Assembly: GCA_937901055.1 (NCBI GenBank)
Contig: CALCGO010000325.1
Span: 1-5,721 of the forward strand
DNA length: 5,721 nt
Direction of reading: 5' to 3'
Source: an uncultured Rhodobacterales bacterium
GTDB lineage: Bacteria > Pseudomonadota > Alphaproteobacteria > Rhodobacterales > Rhodobacteraceae
The notes beneath the pieces are model-generated. The model made no database searches. It worked only from the letters and a program-made list of their open reading frames with translations, and was not told the DNA's origin. Below are positions 1 through 5,597 of the stretch, one piece after another (within the stretch, counting starts at the first letter, position 1; every line of letters begins with the position of its first letter). The position numbers were made by a program, and so were the translations under genes.

Positions 1-638
1 CAGTGGCCCAGTTTTACGCCGCGACATGGACCCTTTTTACTCTGCGATTGACAGTTGTGTAAACTGGCGGGAAAGACACGCTCGGCTATTTCGTAATACT
101 TTGTAAAATTTACCCTGTGGCTGGTCGCTAGTTCGCCAGTATACCACATATAATCTAATGCAAGCTTATGCGGGGGTCTTGCCCACATCTTTTTAGGACC
201 AGATACTTTTGTGTCGAAAGCATGTGTTGATAGGGAGCCTTCGATTTTGATACGCGCCTTTATCTCCTCGCGGCCCTCTTTGTTTAACATTCCTTTGAAC
301 CAGCTTGATCGGTCCAACTGTTCCTTTTTCCGACGGAATTGCCTTTGCCACATGGGAAGGAAGTCCATTGGTATGACTTAGGCGTCATGTGTGAAATGTT
401 CAAAGATCAAGCGGTCATCGGCCAATAACCTGTTCATCATCGGTTCGCGATAATTTTGATTCCTGCTCCAAATGATATGATGGTGCGCGCGTGACACAAC
501 CTGAATCGTATCAAGTTGGACAAAGCCAAGTCGTTTTATGATCGACATTGTGTCCAAGGGGCCGGTTGGCGTCAGCGCCAAGCCTTGCGTTGAAAGCCAA
601 TAACTGCGCGCAACGCGGTTGCTTATTTTGTAGGTCAT
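1..638 (-). pseudogene. YcaQ/AlkX-like (HTH_42) DNA glycosylase family gene, interrupted by an in-frame stop, 3' end outside window
   Basis: Reading starts at the ATG at 638, behind a strong GGAGGTGAG ribosome site (642-650, about 7 nt spacing). It runs 86 codons to a TAA at 378-380. The N-terminal part fits the winged-helix YcaQ family, whose characterised bacterial members unhook DNA interstrand crosslinks or remove alkylated bases. The QxD catalytic motif of the YcaQ branch is visible as Q41-L42-D43, followed by the typical SRAHH and FEHFTHDA stretches. After the stop the same frame continues without another stop to the window edge. It still reads like the family: VIPMDF, then RQFRRKK, then PPHKLALDYMWYTGELA and YEIAERVFPA. 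Relatives usually have serine where the stop lies, so one C-to-A change (TCA to TAA) would explain it. About 213 codons are visible, against about 400 for a full-length protein. The gene lies downstream of betC, 99 nt away. A sequencing error is the main alternative. The family call is firm; loss of function is inferred. Confidence 0.8.
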
Positions 639-687
639 ATTCTCACCTCCGTGTTGCAGAATGCGTGCTTAGTCTGTCGTCCTGACT

Positions 688-718
688 TTGACTGCCCGAA
701 CAACGTTCGCAGAGTCAA
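688..718. repeat. Imperfect inverted repeat between betC and the YcaQ-like gene
   Basis: The outer arms TTGACT (688-693) and AGTCAA (713-718) pair exactly. The inner arms CGAAC (697-701) and GTTCG (705-709) also pair, around a 3-nt loop at 702-704, with a symmetrical 3x3 unpaired bulge between the two stems. It sits about 20 nt beyond the betC stop, in the transcribed direction of the minus-strand genes. No T-tract follows it on either strand, so it is not a canonical intrinsic terminator. It could be an mRNA hairpin that protects or attenuates the betC transcript, or a protein-binding dyad in front of the next gene. The pairing is seen directly; the role is unknown. Confidence 0.4.
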
Positions 719-737
719 CGCATCCTGCACCGAGGTC

Positions 738-2252
738 CTATTCGCCACGGGGGAAACGATTGCTTTCTTCCAGATCGTTCAAATCCATGTGATTGCGCAT
801 ATAACGCTCCGAGGCTTTTTGTAGGGGCTGGTAATCCCACGGGAAGTAGTCACCGTTACGTAAAGCTTCATAGACAATCCAGCGCCGCGCTTGTGATTCA
901 CGAACAGCGGCGTCAAATTCGGCGAGATCCCATCGCGCTTCGGACTTCGAACGCAAACTGTTTATGGTGCCCACGTGTTCGGGGTCATTTGCAAGGTTGT
1001 TGCGTTCCTGCGGGTCGGCTTCCATATCAAATAATTGATCCGGGTCGATGGCGCAGCGATTGTATTTCCACTTCCCATAGCGAAGGGACACAAGCGGCGT
1101 ATACGAAGCCTCGGCGGCGTATTCCATCGCGACGGGTGATGTTCTTTCACCGCCCTGTCCGAGATGAACAAGACTTTCCCCTTCCACCCATGGCATAACT
1201 TCATCCATAGACGCACCGGCCAGTTCCGCAAGTGTAGGCGTGACATCCAGTGTGGAAACGGGATCCGTTATCAACTGTGCTTCCATTTGCGGTGCGGATA
1301 TCATCAGCGGTACTCGCGACGATCCCTCGAAAAAGTTCATTTTGAACCACAACCCTTTTTCGCCGAGCATGTCGCCGTGGTCCGATGCGAACACAACTAT
1401 TGTGTTATCCGCTTGTCGGGTTTCATCAAGCACTTGCAAAATCGCGCCAATTTTGTCGTCCAGATAGGAAATGTTGGCAAAATACGCGCGGCGGGACTTG
1501 CGCACATCTTCGCTGGTTATATTGAACTTCTCATAGTCGTTTGCCAGCATGATACGCTTTGAATGCGCGTCGTAATCGTCAAAACTGTAAGGGCCTTCGG
1601 TGGGGTCAAGGTGTTCGCAATCTTCATACAAATCCCAGTATTTTTTTCGTGTGACGTAAGGGTCATGTGGGTGCGTGAAACTTACGGTCAGTGACCACGG
1701 CCGTTGATCTTTTCCGCGCGATAACTGATAGATTTTTTGTGTGGCAAAGCTTGCGACTTCATCGTCATATTCCATCTGGTTTGATATTTCGGCTATCCCC
1801 GCGCCGGTGACCGAGCCCATGTTGTGGTACCACCAGTCAATCCGCTCGCCGGGCTTGCGGTAGTCAGGCGTCCAGCCGAAGTCAGCGGGATATATGTCGG
1901 TTGTTAAGCGGTCCTCAAAGCCGTGCAATTGATCTGGCCCAACAAAATGCATCTTGCCCGACAGGCAGGTATAGTATCCGGCGCGCCTCAAATGGTGTGC
2001 GTAGGTCGGGATGTCTGATGAGAACTCGGCCGCATTGTCGTAAACGCGGGTCCGGGAAGGCAGCAAGCCAGACATAAAACTGGCTCTTCCTGGCGCACAT
2101 AAAGGCGACGCGGTGTAGGCGTTCTGAAACCTCGTCGAACGTTCGGCGAGCGCCTTGAGGTTTGGCGCGTGCAGCCACTCGACCGGGCCATCCGGAAAAA
2201 GTGTTCCGTTTAGCTGATCGACCATAATAATCAGAATGTTTGGCTTGGTCAT
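738..2252 (-). CDS. betC: Choline-sulfatase (BetC)
   Basis: This 504-residue enzyme hydrolyses choline-O-sulfate to choline and sulfate, supplying choline for glycine betaine synthesis as well as sulfur and carbon. No signal peptide is visible, so it should be cytoplasmic, as known for the family. It is a type I sulfatase. C52-A-P-G-R56 is the CxPxR motif whose cysteine is converted to formylglycine. D12 (in IIMVDQLNG) and D291-H292 (in ASDHGDM) are the expected metal/active-site residues. The choline-sulfatase branch, rather than generic arylsulfatase, is indicated by GSVTGAG (146-152), MEYAAEASY (376-384) and the C-terminal tail around PLQKASERYMRNHM, all nearly as in rhizobial BetC as I recall it. 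W127 (in FGWTPDY) is probably the choline-pocket tryptophan. The length is normal. The ATG at 2252 has an AAGGA site at 2261-2265, 8 nt upstream. No betI, betA, betB or choline transporter gene lies within the window, which is unlike the usual bet operon. Confidence 0.96.
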   Translation of the reverse strand: MTKPNILIIMVDQLNGTLFPDGPVEWLHAPNLKALAERSTRFQNAYTASPLCAPGRASFMSGLLPSRTRVYDNAAEFSSDIPTYAHHLRRAGYYTCLSGKMHFVGPDQLHGFEDRLTTDIYPADFGWTPDYRKPGERIDWWYHNMGSVTGAGIAEISNQMEYDDEVASFATQKIYQLSRGKDQRPWSLTVSFTHPHDPYVTRKKYWDLYEDCEHLDPTEGPYSFDDYDAHSKRIMLANDYEKFNITSEDVRKSRRAYFANISYLDDKIGAILQVLDETRQADNTIVVFASDHGDMLGEKGLWFKMNFFEGSSRVPLMISAPQMEAQLITDPVSTLDVTPTLAELAGASMDEVMPWVEGESLVHLGQGGERTSPVAMEYAAEASYTPLVSLRYGKWKYNRCAIDPDQLFDMEADPQERNNLANDPEHVGTINSLRSKSEARWDLAEFDAAVRESQARRWIVYEALRNGDYFPWDYQPLQKASERYMRNHMDLNDLEESNRFPRGE

Positions 2253-2348
2253 TGGGATAATCCTTGTTGAGAAGTGGGTGGTGACCTCGACAGATCACGA
2301 CCTGCTATCTCTATCGCAGACTTGGCAATACAGATGAAGACAAATTCG

Positions 2349-2885
2349 TTACGCCAATTGTATTGGCTCGAAGGGGCATCCCAGTTTTGCCAAAACCTTT
2401 TCAAGACTCGAAGGCGTCAACGCTATGGTCCGATCGTTGACTAACGGGTGCACGTAAATCAATTCACAATCCAATAAGGCAGCATCAATAAACAGTTTTA
2501 CACCAGCATTTACGCCGTTAATCATCGCAAAAGGTGTTACTGCGCCCGGCCGAACTCCAAGATTTTCCATCAATCGTTCAGGGGAGCCGAAGGACAGCCT
2601 TCCTGAACCGATTAATTGCGGAAGGGTCTTCAGGTCGATCTTCCTGTCTTGTTCGCAAACCACAAGATAGTTTCGTTTTTTGTTATCTCGTAGATAGAGG
2701 TTTTTAATATGCCCGCCACCTTCTTCAGGCGCCAAAAACGTGTGCTGGACGGACTTTGAGTCCGCTACGGTATGCAATGGTACGTGATCGTACCGCTGAT
2801 AACCTATGCCCCATAGATTCAATTTACCTAGTAGGTCATCGGACGAAACCGGAAGGCTGTGTTGGTGTTTTGAGGAAGCATCCAT
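2349..2885 (-). CDS. YbaK/EbsC-family Ala-tRNA(Pro) deacylase (ProX/PrdX, ProXp-ala type)
   Basis: This is a 178-residue single-domain protein of the YbaK superfamily, in the branch annotated as prolyl-tRNA synthetase associated domain protein (ProX/PrdX). Family members hydrolyse alanine mischarged onto tRNA(Pro). They act in trans in the cytoplasm, mainly where prolyl-tRNA synthetase lacks its own editing insertion, as in alphaproteobacteria. Diagnostic stretches are HIKNLYLRDNKKRNYLVV (59-76), with K61 as the probable conserved functional lysine, RLSFGSPERLMENLGVRPGAVTPFA (96-120) and the YVHPLVND segment (144-151). Alternative members edit other mischarged tRNAs, so the exact substrate is inferred. 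The ATG at 2885 is the only sensible start: the next methionine (M106) is far inside the domain. Its ribosome site is weak, a bare AGGG about 12 nt upstream. It lies between the glucosidase and betC (129 and 96 nt gaps) and has no obvious functional link to either. Confidence 0.9.
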   Translation of the reverse strand: MDASSKHQHSLPVSSDDLLGKLNLWGIGYQRYDHVPLHTVADSKSVQHTFLAPEEGGGHIKNLYLRDNKKRNYLVVCEQDRKIDLKTLPQLIGSGRLSFGSPERLMENLGVRPGAVTPFAMINGVNAGVKLFIDAALLDCELIYVHPLVNDRTIALTPSSLEKVLAKLGCPFEPIQLA

Positions 2886-2947
2886 TGTATAATTTAGCCC
2901 TAGAATTCATTTACATTCGCGAACATTACGACAAATAAAACACTGCT

Positions 2948-2979
2948 AAAAGCCTATATCGTGCCGATTTACGAAGGCT
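2948..2979 (-). terminator. Possible weak terminator downstream of the beta-glucosidase gene
   Basis: Read on the minus strand, about 35 nt beyond the glucosidase stop, AGCCT (complement of 2975-2979) pairs with AGGCT (complement of 2951-2955). An inner TCG/CGA pair lengthens the stem, with a 3-nt bulge and a 10-nt loop. TTTT (complement of 2948-2951) overlaps the end of the 3' arm. The stem is short and bulged and the U-run is only four bases, so termination would be weak. The position at the end of the repressor-glucosidase operon is right. Treat this as a candidate only. Confidence 0.3.
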
Positions 2980-3014
2980 CGGTTATTCGTGCATTTCCTT
3001 ACTTACCACCCGTT

Positions 3015-4337
3015 TCAGGGCTTCTTTGTGAAGGCGCTTTTGTACTTGTGATAGCTTTGTTTCGGAGTTCGTTTTTGCGTATCGAAATCAACGTGAACAA
3101 GGCCAAACCGTTTTTCGTACCCAAACGCCCATTCATAATTATCAAGCAAGGACCAATAGAAATACCCCTGAACATTCACCCCGTTGCTGATCGCCGTCTT
3201 AATTTCACTCAGGTGTTGTTGAATGAAATCCCAACGCTCAAAGTCTTCAACTGAGGCGCCTGTGGAATGGTCATTCCGCGCCATACCATTTTCCGTCACG
3301 TATATTGGAAGGTCACCGACGTAGTCCATTTTTAACCGGCCTAAAAACTCACCCAGACCTTGCGGGAAAATCTCCCATCCCATGTCCGTTTTTTGTAGAT
3401 CACCAGGTGTGGATTTATAGAAAGGCCAGTTTGATTCCGGATCGTGAGACAATTTCTGGCGTGTGTAGTAATTCACGCCGACCCAATCTAAAGGCTGGTG
3501 GATGCGCTCCAAGTCCTTCTCCCAACCAGCTGGAAGGTAAGGAGCGAGGCCCTCCAATGCTTCCGCGGGGTAGTGGCCTTTTGAAATCGCCTCAATAAAC
3601 CAACGGTTGAAAATGGCATCATAGGTCGCTGCGGCGGCGACATTCGCCGCGGAATTGTCGAGGCTTTGCGCGTATTCAAAATTCAGCACTATACCTAGGT
3701 TTTTTTGCCCACGGTTACGCATACGCTCCATCACTTCGGCATGGGCGAGCAAAACGTGGTGCATAGCCCGTGCGGTGGCGCGAATGTCACGAACACCCGG
3801 CGCGTGATGGCCAAGAAAGTGCGAAAGCCACGTAACACACCAAGGCTCATTGAATGTTGCGACGGTCTCAAGTCGATCCCCGATCCGGTCCAAAACAGTA
3901 TCCGAATAATCCCCGAACCACTTAACAATATCGGGGTTCGTCCAGCCGCCTTTGTCGGCAAGCGCCGCCGGCAGCTCCCAGTGATAAAGCGTCAAGAATG
4001 GCTTCAAGCCGCGCTCTAGGATAGCGTCAACCAGCCGGTCATAGAAATCCAGCCCCTCTCGATTAACGGCGCCGCGCCCTTCAGGTAGTATTCGTGCCCA
4101 ATTGGTGGAGAACCGATAGGCATCCAACCCTTTTAACAGGTCCAAATCTTCTTCAAAGCGGTGGTAGTGGTCGCAGGCGACGGCCCCGTCTTCCCCATTC
4201 ACAACGTTTCCCGGTATTGACGCGAATTGTTCCCAGTGGGTGTCACCAGCCCCACCAAGAGATTGCCCCTCAATCTGGTATGAGGAAGTCGCAGCGCCAA
4301 AAATAAATTCTGGTGGAAAGTCTTTGTGTGTTAGCAT
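3015..4337 (-). CDS. GH1 family beta-glucosidase
   Basis: This is a 440-residue retaining beta-glucosidase of glycoside hydrolase family 1, a normal length for bacterial enzymes (called bglA, bglB or abg in various species). It cleaves terminal beta-glucosyl residues from small glucosides. There is no signal peptide, so it acts on imported or cytoplasmic substrates. The N-terminal signature FIFGAATSSYQIEG (11-24) carries the glycone-binding Q21. H119 (in LYHWELP) follows, then the acid/base E164 in TFNEP (161-165) and the nucleophile E349 in VTENG (347-351). E402-W403, near WSLLDNYEWAFGY, are the expected sugar-contacting pair, so all catalytic and glycone-site residues are present. The ATG at 4337 lies 3 nt after the repressor stop. 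Its AAAGGG ribosome site (4345-4350) is inside the end of the repressor gene, so the two are almost certainly co-transcribed. Natural substrates cannot be read from the sequence; some GH1 enzymes also take galactosides or fucosides. Confidence 0.95.
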   Translation of the reverse strand: MLTHKDFPPEFIFGAATSSYQIEGQSLGGAGDTHWEQFASIPGNVVNGEDGAVACDHYHRFEEDLDLLKGLDAYRFSTNWARILPEGRGAVNREGLDFYDRLVDAILERGLKPFLTLYHWELPAALADKGGWTNPDIVKWFGDYSDTVLDRIGDRLETVATFNEPWCVTWLSHFLGHHAPGVRDIRATARAMHHVLLAHAEVMERMRNRGQKNLGIVLNFEYAQSLDNSAANVAAAATYDAIFNRWFIEAISKGHYPAEALEGLAPYLPAGWEKDLERIHQPLDWVGVNYYTRQKLSHDPESNWPFYKSTPGDLQKTDMGWEIFPQGLGEFLGRLKMDYVGDLPIYVTENGMARNDHSTGASVEDFERWDFIQQHLSEIKTAISNGVNVQGYFYWSLLDNYEWAFGYEKRFGLVHVDFDTQKRTPKQSYHKYKSAFTKKP

Positions 4338-4340
4338 TTG

Positions 4341-5372
4341 TTAGCCCTTTATCGGCGCAGGTCCGGTCGACATTCCGACCATAAGTTCACTTTCCAATAA
4401 AATATTACGGCTCGATTGATCTGGGTCGGCGATGATCTCCAGCAGCATTTCAGCGCAGAGTCGGCCTGCCTGACGAACCGGAGATCGTGCCGCAGTGAAT
4501 ATCGGAATGTCGTCGCCATTTTTCAAATATGAGATGTCGTCGTCATGAATTACGACCGACACATCGCGGCCCAAAGTTTTACCGGCTTCGCCAATGGCAC
4601 GACGTACACCGATTGTCATGTTCATTGAGGATACCAGAAAAGCCGTTGGCGGTGTGCTTTCGGCCAGCATTCGTTTGGCGTTACGATAGCCTTGTTCTTC
4701 GGTCATTTCACCCGACACCATCGAGATTGGATTTGGTTTAATATCACGCGCCAACAATGCAGCTTCATACCCCTCACGCCGACGCCGCGCGAAATCCATT
4801 GATTCCAAGCCATTCAGAAGCGCAATTTTCCTATGCCCAAGATCCAGCAGAAATTCCGTTGCTCGTAGAAACGAGTGGCGGTTATTAACATCGACCCAGC
4901 TATAACGGTCCTCGTTTTCGCCTGCGCGACCGTGAACAACAAAAGGAATTTCCAAACTTTTAAGCAAGTCTATGCGCGGGTCGTCAGCGTGCGGGCCGTG
5001 CACAATTACGCCGTCAACAGATCTGCTTGAGCGGAACTTACGGTATGCATTTTCTTCGTCTACATCAGCAACGACCGAAAGCAATATGTCATAGCCGTTG
5101 CTCGAATATATCTCTCCTGCGCCGGCGATGAAATCGGCAAAAACCGGGTTAACCATTTCGTGTTGGGTCGACAGTGGAATGACGTGGCCGATCGCCATAG
5201 AGCGCCCTGTAGCCAAACCTTTCGCCCGTGTATCAGGCTTGTAATTATGGGCGAGCGCGACCTCCATAACTCGTTTTCGCGTTGCTTCGCGCACTTCTGG
5301 ATACCCGTTAAGCGCTCGGCTAACGGTGGTTTGGGAAAGATCCAGTATTTTTGCTAGTTCCTTTAACTTCAT
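4341..5372 (-). CDS. aglR: LacI-family transcriptional repressor, probable AglR
   Basis: This is a 343-residue LacI/GalR-type sugar-responsive repressor. The helix-turn-helix lies at about residues 3-22 (KELAKILDLSQTTVSRALNG), with the hinge helix at about 45-57 (YKPDTRAKGLATG). A periplasmic-binding-protein-like inducer domain follows from about residue 60, including VDGVIVHGP (119-127), LGHRKIALLNG (178-188) and a typical C-terminal half. The start is set at the ATG at 5372 because LacI proteins begin directly with this helix-turn-helix. The frame extends 19 codons further to a TTG at 5429, but that segment (TSRVGITKVIKIIESALI) is not LacI-like and its first codon lies in the promoter -35 box. 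It heads an operon with the GH1 gene (3-nt gap) and faces an aglE-like gene, hence the AglR suggestion. An AAAGCGCTTT operator in its own leader implies autorepression. The family is certain; the inducer (an alpha- or beta-glucoside) is inferred. Confidence 0.93.
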   Translation of the reverse strand: MKLKELAKILDLSQTTVSRALNGYPEVREATRKRVMEVALAHNYKPDTRAKGLATGRSMAIGHVIPLSTQHEMVNPVFADFIAGAGEIYSSNGYDILLSVVADVDEENAYRKFRSSRSVDGVIVHGPHADDPRIDLLKSLEIPFVVHGRAGENEDRYSWVDVNNRHSFLRATEFLLDLGHRKIALLNGLESMDFARRRREGYEAALLARDIKPNPISMVSGEMTEEQGYRNAKRMLAESTPPTAFLVSSMNMTIGVRRAIGEAGKTLGRDVSVVIHDDDISYLKNGDDIPIFTAARSPVRQAGRLCAEMLLEIIADPDQSSRNILLESELMVGMSTGPAPIKG

Positions 5373-5374
5373 AA

Positions 5375-5388
5375 TCAAAGCGCTTTCA
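5375..5388. promoter_or_regulatory. LacI-type operator in the repressor leader (operator 2)
   Basis: TCAAAGCGCTTTCA has the perfect 10-bp palindrome AAAGCGCTTT at 5377-5386. The T/A pair at the ends also matches, and the pair 5376/5387 does not. The central GCGC is what LacI-family hinge helices prefer. The site lies just upstream of the repressor ATG and downstream of its predicted promoter, so a bound repressor would block its own operon. It shares its core with the stronger site at 5534-5551. Confidence 0.8.
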
Positions 5389-5400
5389 ATTATTTTGATG

Positions 5401-5429
5401 ACTTTAGTAATTCCAACGCGAGAGGTCAA
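5401..5429 (-). promoter_or_regulatory. Promoter of the repressor-glucosidase operon
   Basis: On the minus strand a -35 box TTGACC (5424-5429, 5 of 6 consensus bases) is followed by a 17-nt spacer and a -10 box TAAAGT (5401-5406, 4 of 6). Transcription should begin near 5394. That leaves a leader of about 22 nt, most of it occupied by operator 2, and no good Shine-Dalgarno sequence is visible before the ATG at 5372. Confidence 0.6.
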
Positions 5430-5432
5430 AGC

Positions 5433-5458
5433 CTAATTAGTAATATACCAGTAATTAG
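5433..5458. repeat. Paired TAATTAG direct repeats between the divergent promoters
   Basis: TAATTAG occurs at 5434-5440 and again at 5452-5458, 18 bp start to start. The first copy is part of the 8-bp palindrome CTAATTAG (5433-5440). The stretch is AT-rich and lies just upstream of the repressor -35 box. It could be an UP-like or activator-binding element, or simply AT-rich spacer. The repeats are seen; a function is only a guess. Confidence 0.3.
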
Positions 5459-5469
5459 AGCTGCTTATT

Positions 5470-5483
5470 CCTTATTTATAAGG
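5470..5483. repeat. Inverted repeat CCTTAT-TT-ATAAGG upstream of the aglE-like promoter
   Basis: Two perfectly complementary 6-nt arms (5470-5475 and 5478-5483) are separated by TT. The element is centred about 22 bp upstream of the aglE-like -35 box, where an activator could bind. Its sequence is unrelated to the LacI-type operators, so it would serve a different regulator if it is functional. Confidence 0.35.
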
Positions 5484-5498
5484 GGAGCTGATTTGTAT

Positions 5499-5527
5499 TT
5501 GACAGGTTTGAAAGAATCAACAATACT
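5499..5527 (+). promoter_or_regulatory. Promoter of the aglE-like transporter gene
   Basis: A perfect -35 box TTGACA (5499-5504) is followed by a 17-nt spacer and a -10 box AATACT (5522-5527, 4 of 6 consensus bases). The predicted start, about 5534, coincides with the first base of the palindromic operator. The transcript leader would be about 64 nt. Confidence 0.7.
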
Positions 5528-5533
5528 CCACGC

Positions 5534-5551
5534 ATCCAAAGCGCTTTGGAT
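5534..5551. promoter_or_regulatory. LacI-type operator at the aglE-like transcription start (operator 1)
   Basis: ATCCAAAGCGCTTTGGAT is a perfect 18-bp palindrome with the AAAGCGCTTT core shared by operator 2. It begins at the predicted +1 of the divergent promoter, where a bound LacI-family repressor would block transcription initiation or clearance. The two operator centres are about 161 bp apart, so bridging of both by repressor dimers of dimers is conceivable. The adjacent LacI-family gene is the obvious ligand. Confidence 0.9.
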
Positions 5552-5587
5552 AAATCGTTCTAACGGCGCTCCTTATTGGACAACTGT

Positions 5588-5592
5588 GGAGG
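5588..5592 (+). promoter_or_regulatory. Ribosome binding site of the aglE-like gene
   Basis: GGAGG lies 5 nt before the ATG at 5598. It is a strong site and fixes the start of the signal peptide. Confidence 0.8.
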
Positions 5593-5597
5593 AAATC

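Noticed and set aside
378..380. Programmed readthrough or recoding of the TAA in the YcaQ-like gene
   Set aside because: TAA followed by G is not a known leaky or recoded context, and no stem-loop stands out after it. A nonsense mutation or sequence error is simpler.
893..1562. Plus-strand open frames of 75-132 codons opposite betC
   Set aside because: They lie wholly antisense to a strongly conserved betC, have biased composition typical of shadow frames, and resemble no family.
1915..2298. 127-codon minus-strand frame overlapping the betC start in another frame
   Set aside because: It overlaps the BetC N-terminus including the formylglycine motif. Its translation is Arg/Ala/Pro-rich and unlike any family.
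2888..2893. Plus-strand TATAAT just before the deacylase start
   Set aside because: There is no -35 partner and no plus-strand gene downstream, so it is a chance match in AT-rich DNA.
2886..3014. Promoter for the deacylase gene, e.g. TTGTCG with a downstream TAAATG or TAAATT
   Set aside because: No combination gives more than about 4 of 6 and 3 of 6 matches with proper spacing, so it cannot be told from background.
2961..3254. Plus-strand 97-codon frame opposite the end of the glucosidase
   Set aside because: It is antisense to conserved GH1 sequence and no protein family is recognisable in it.
5569..5591. CTCC (5569-5572) pairing with the GGAG of the aglE-like ribosome site as a riboswitch-like sequestrator
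   Set aside because: Only four base pairs with at most a 3-bp extension. This is expected by chance and resembles no known leader element.
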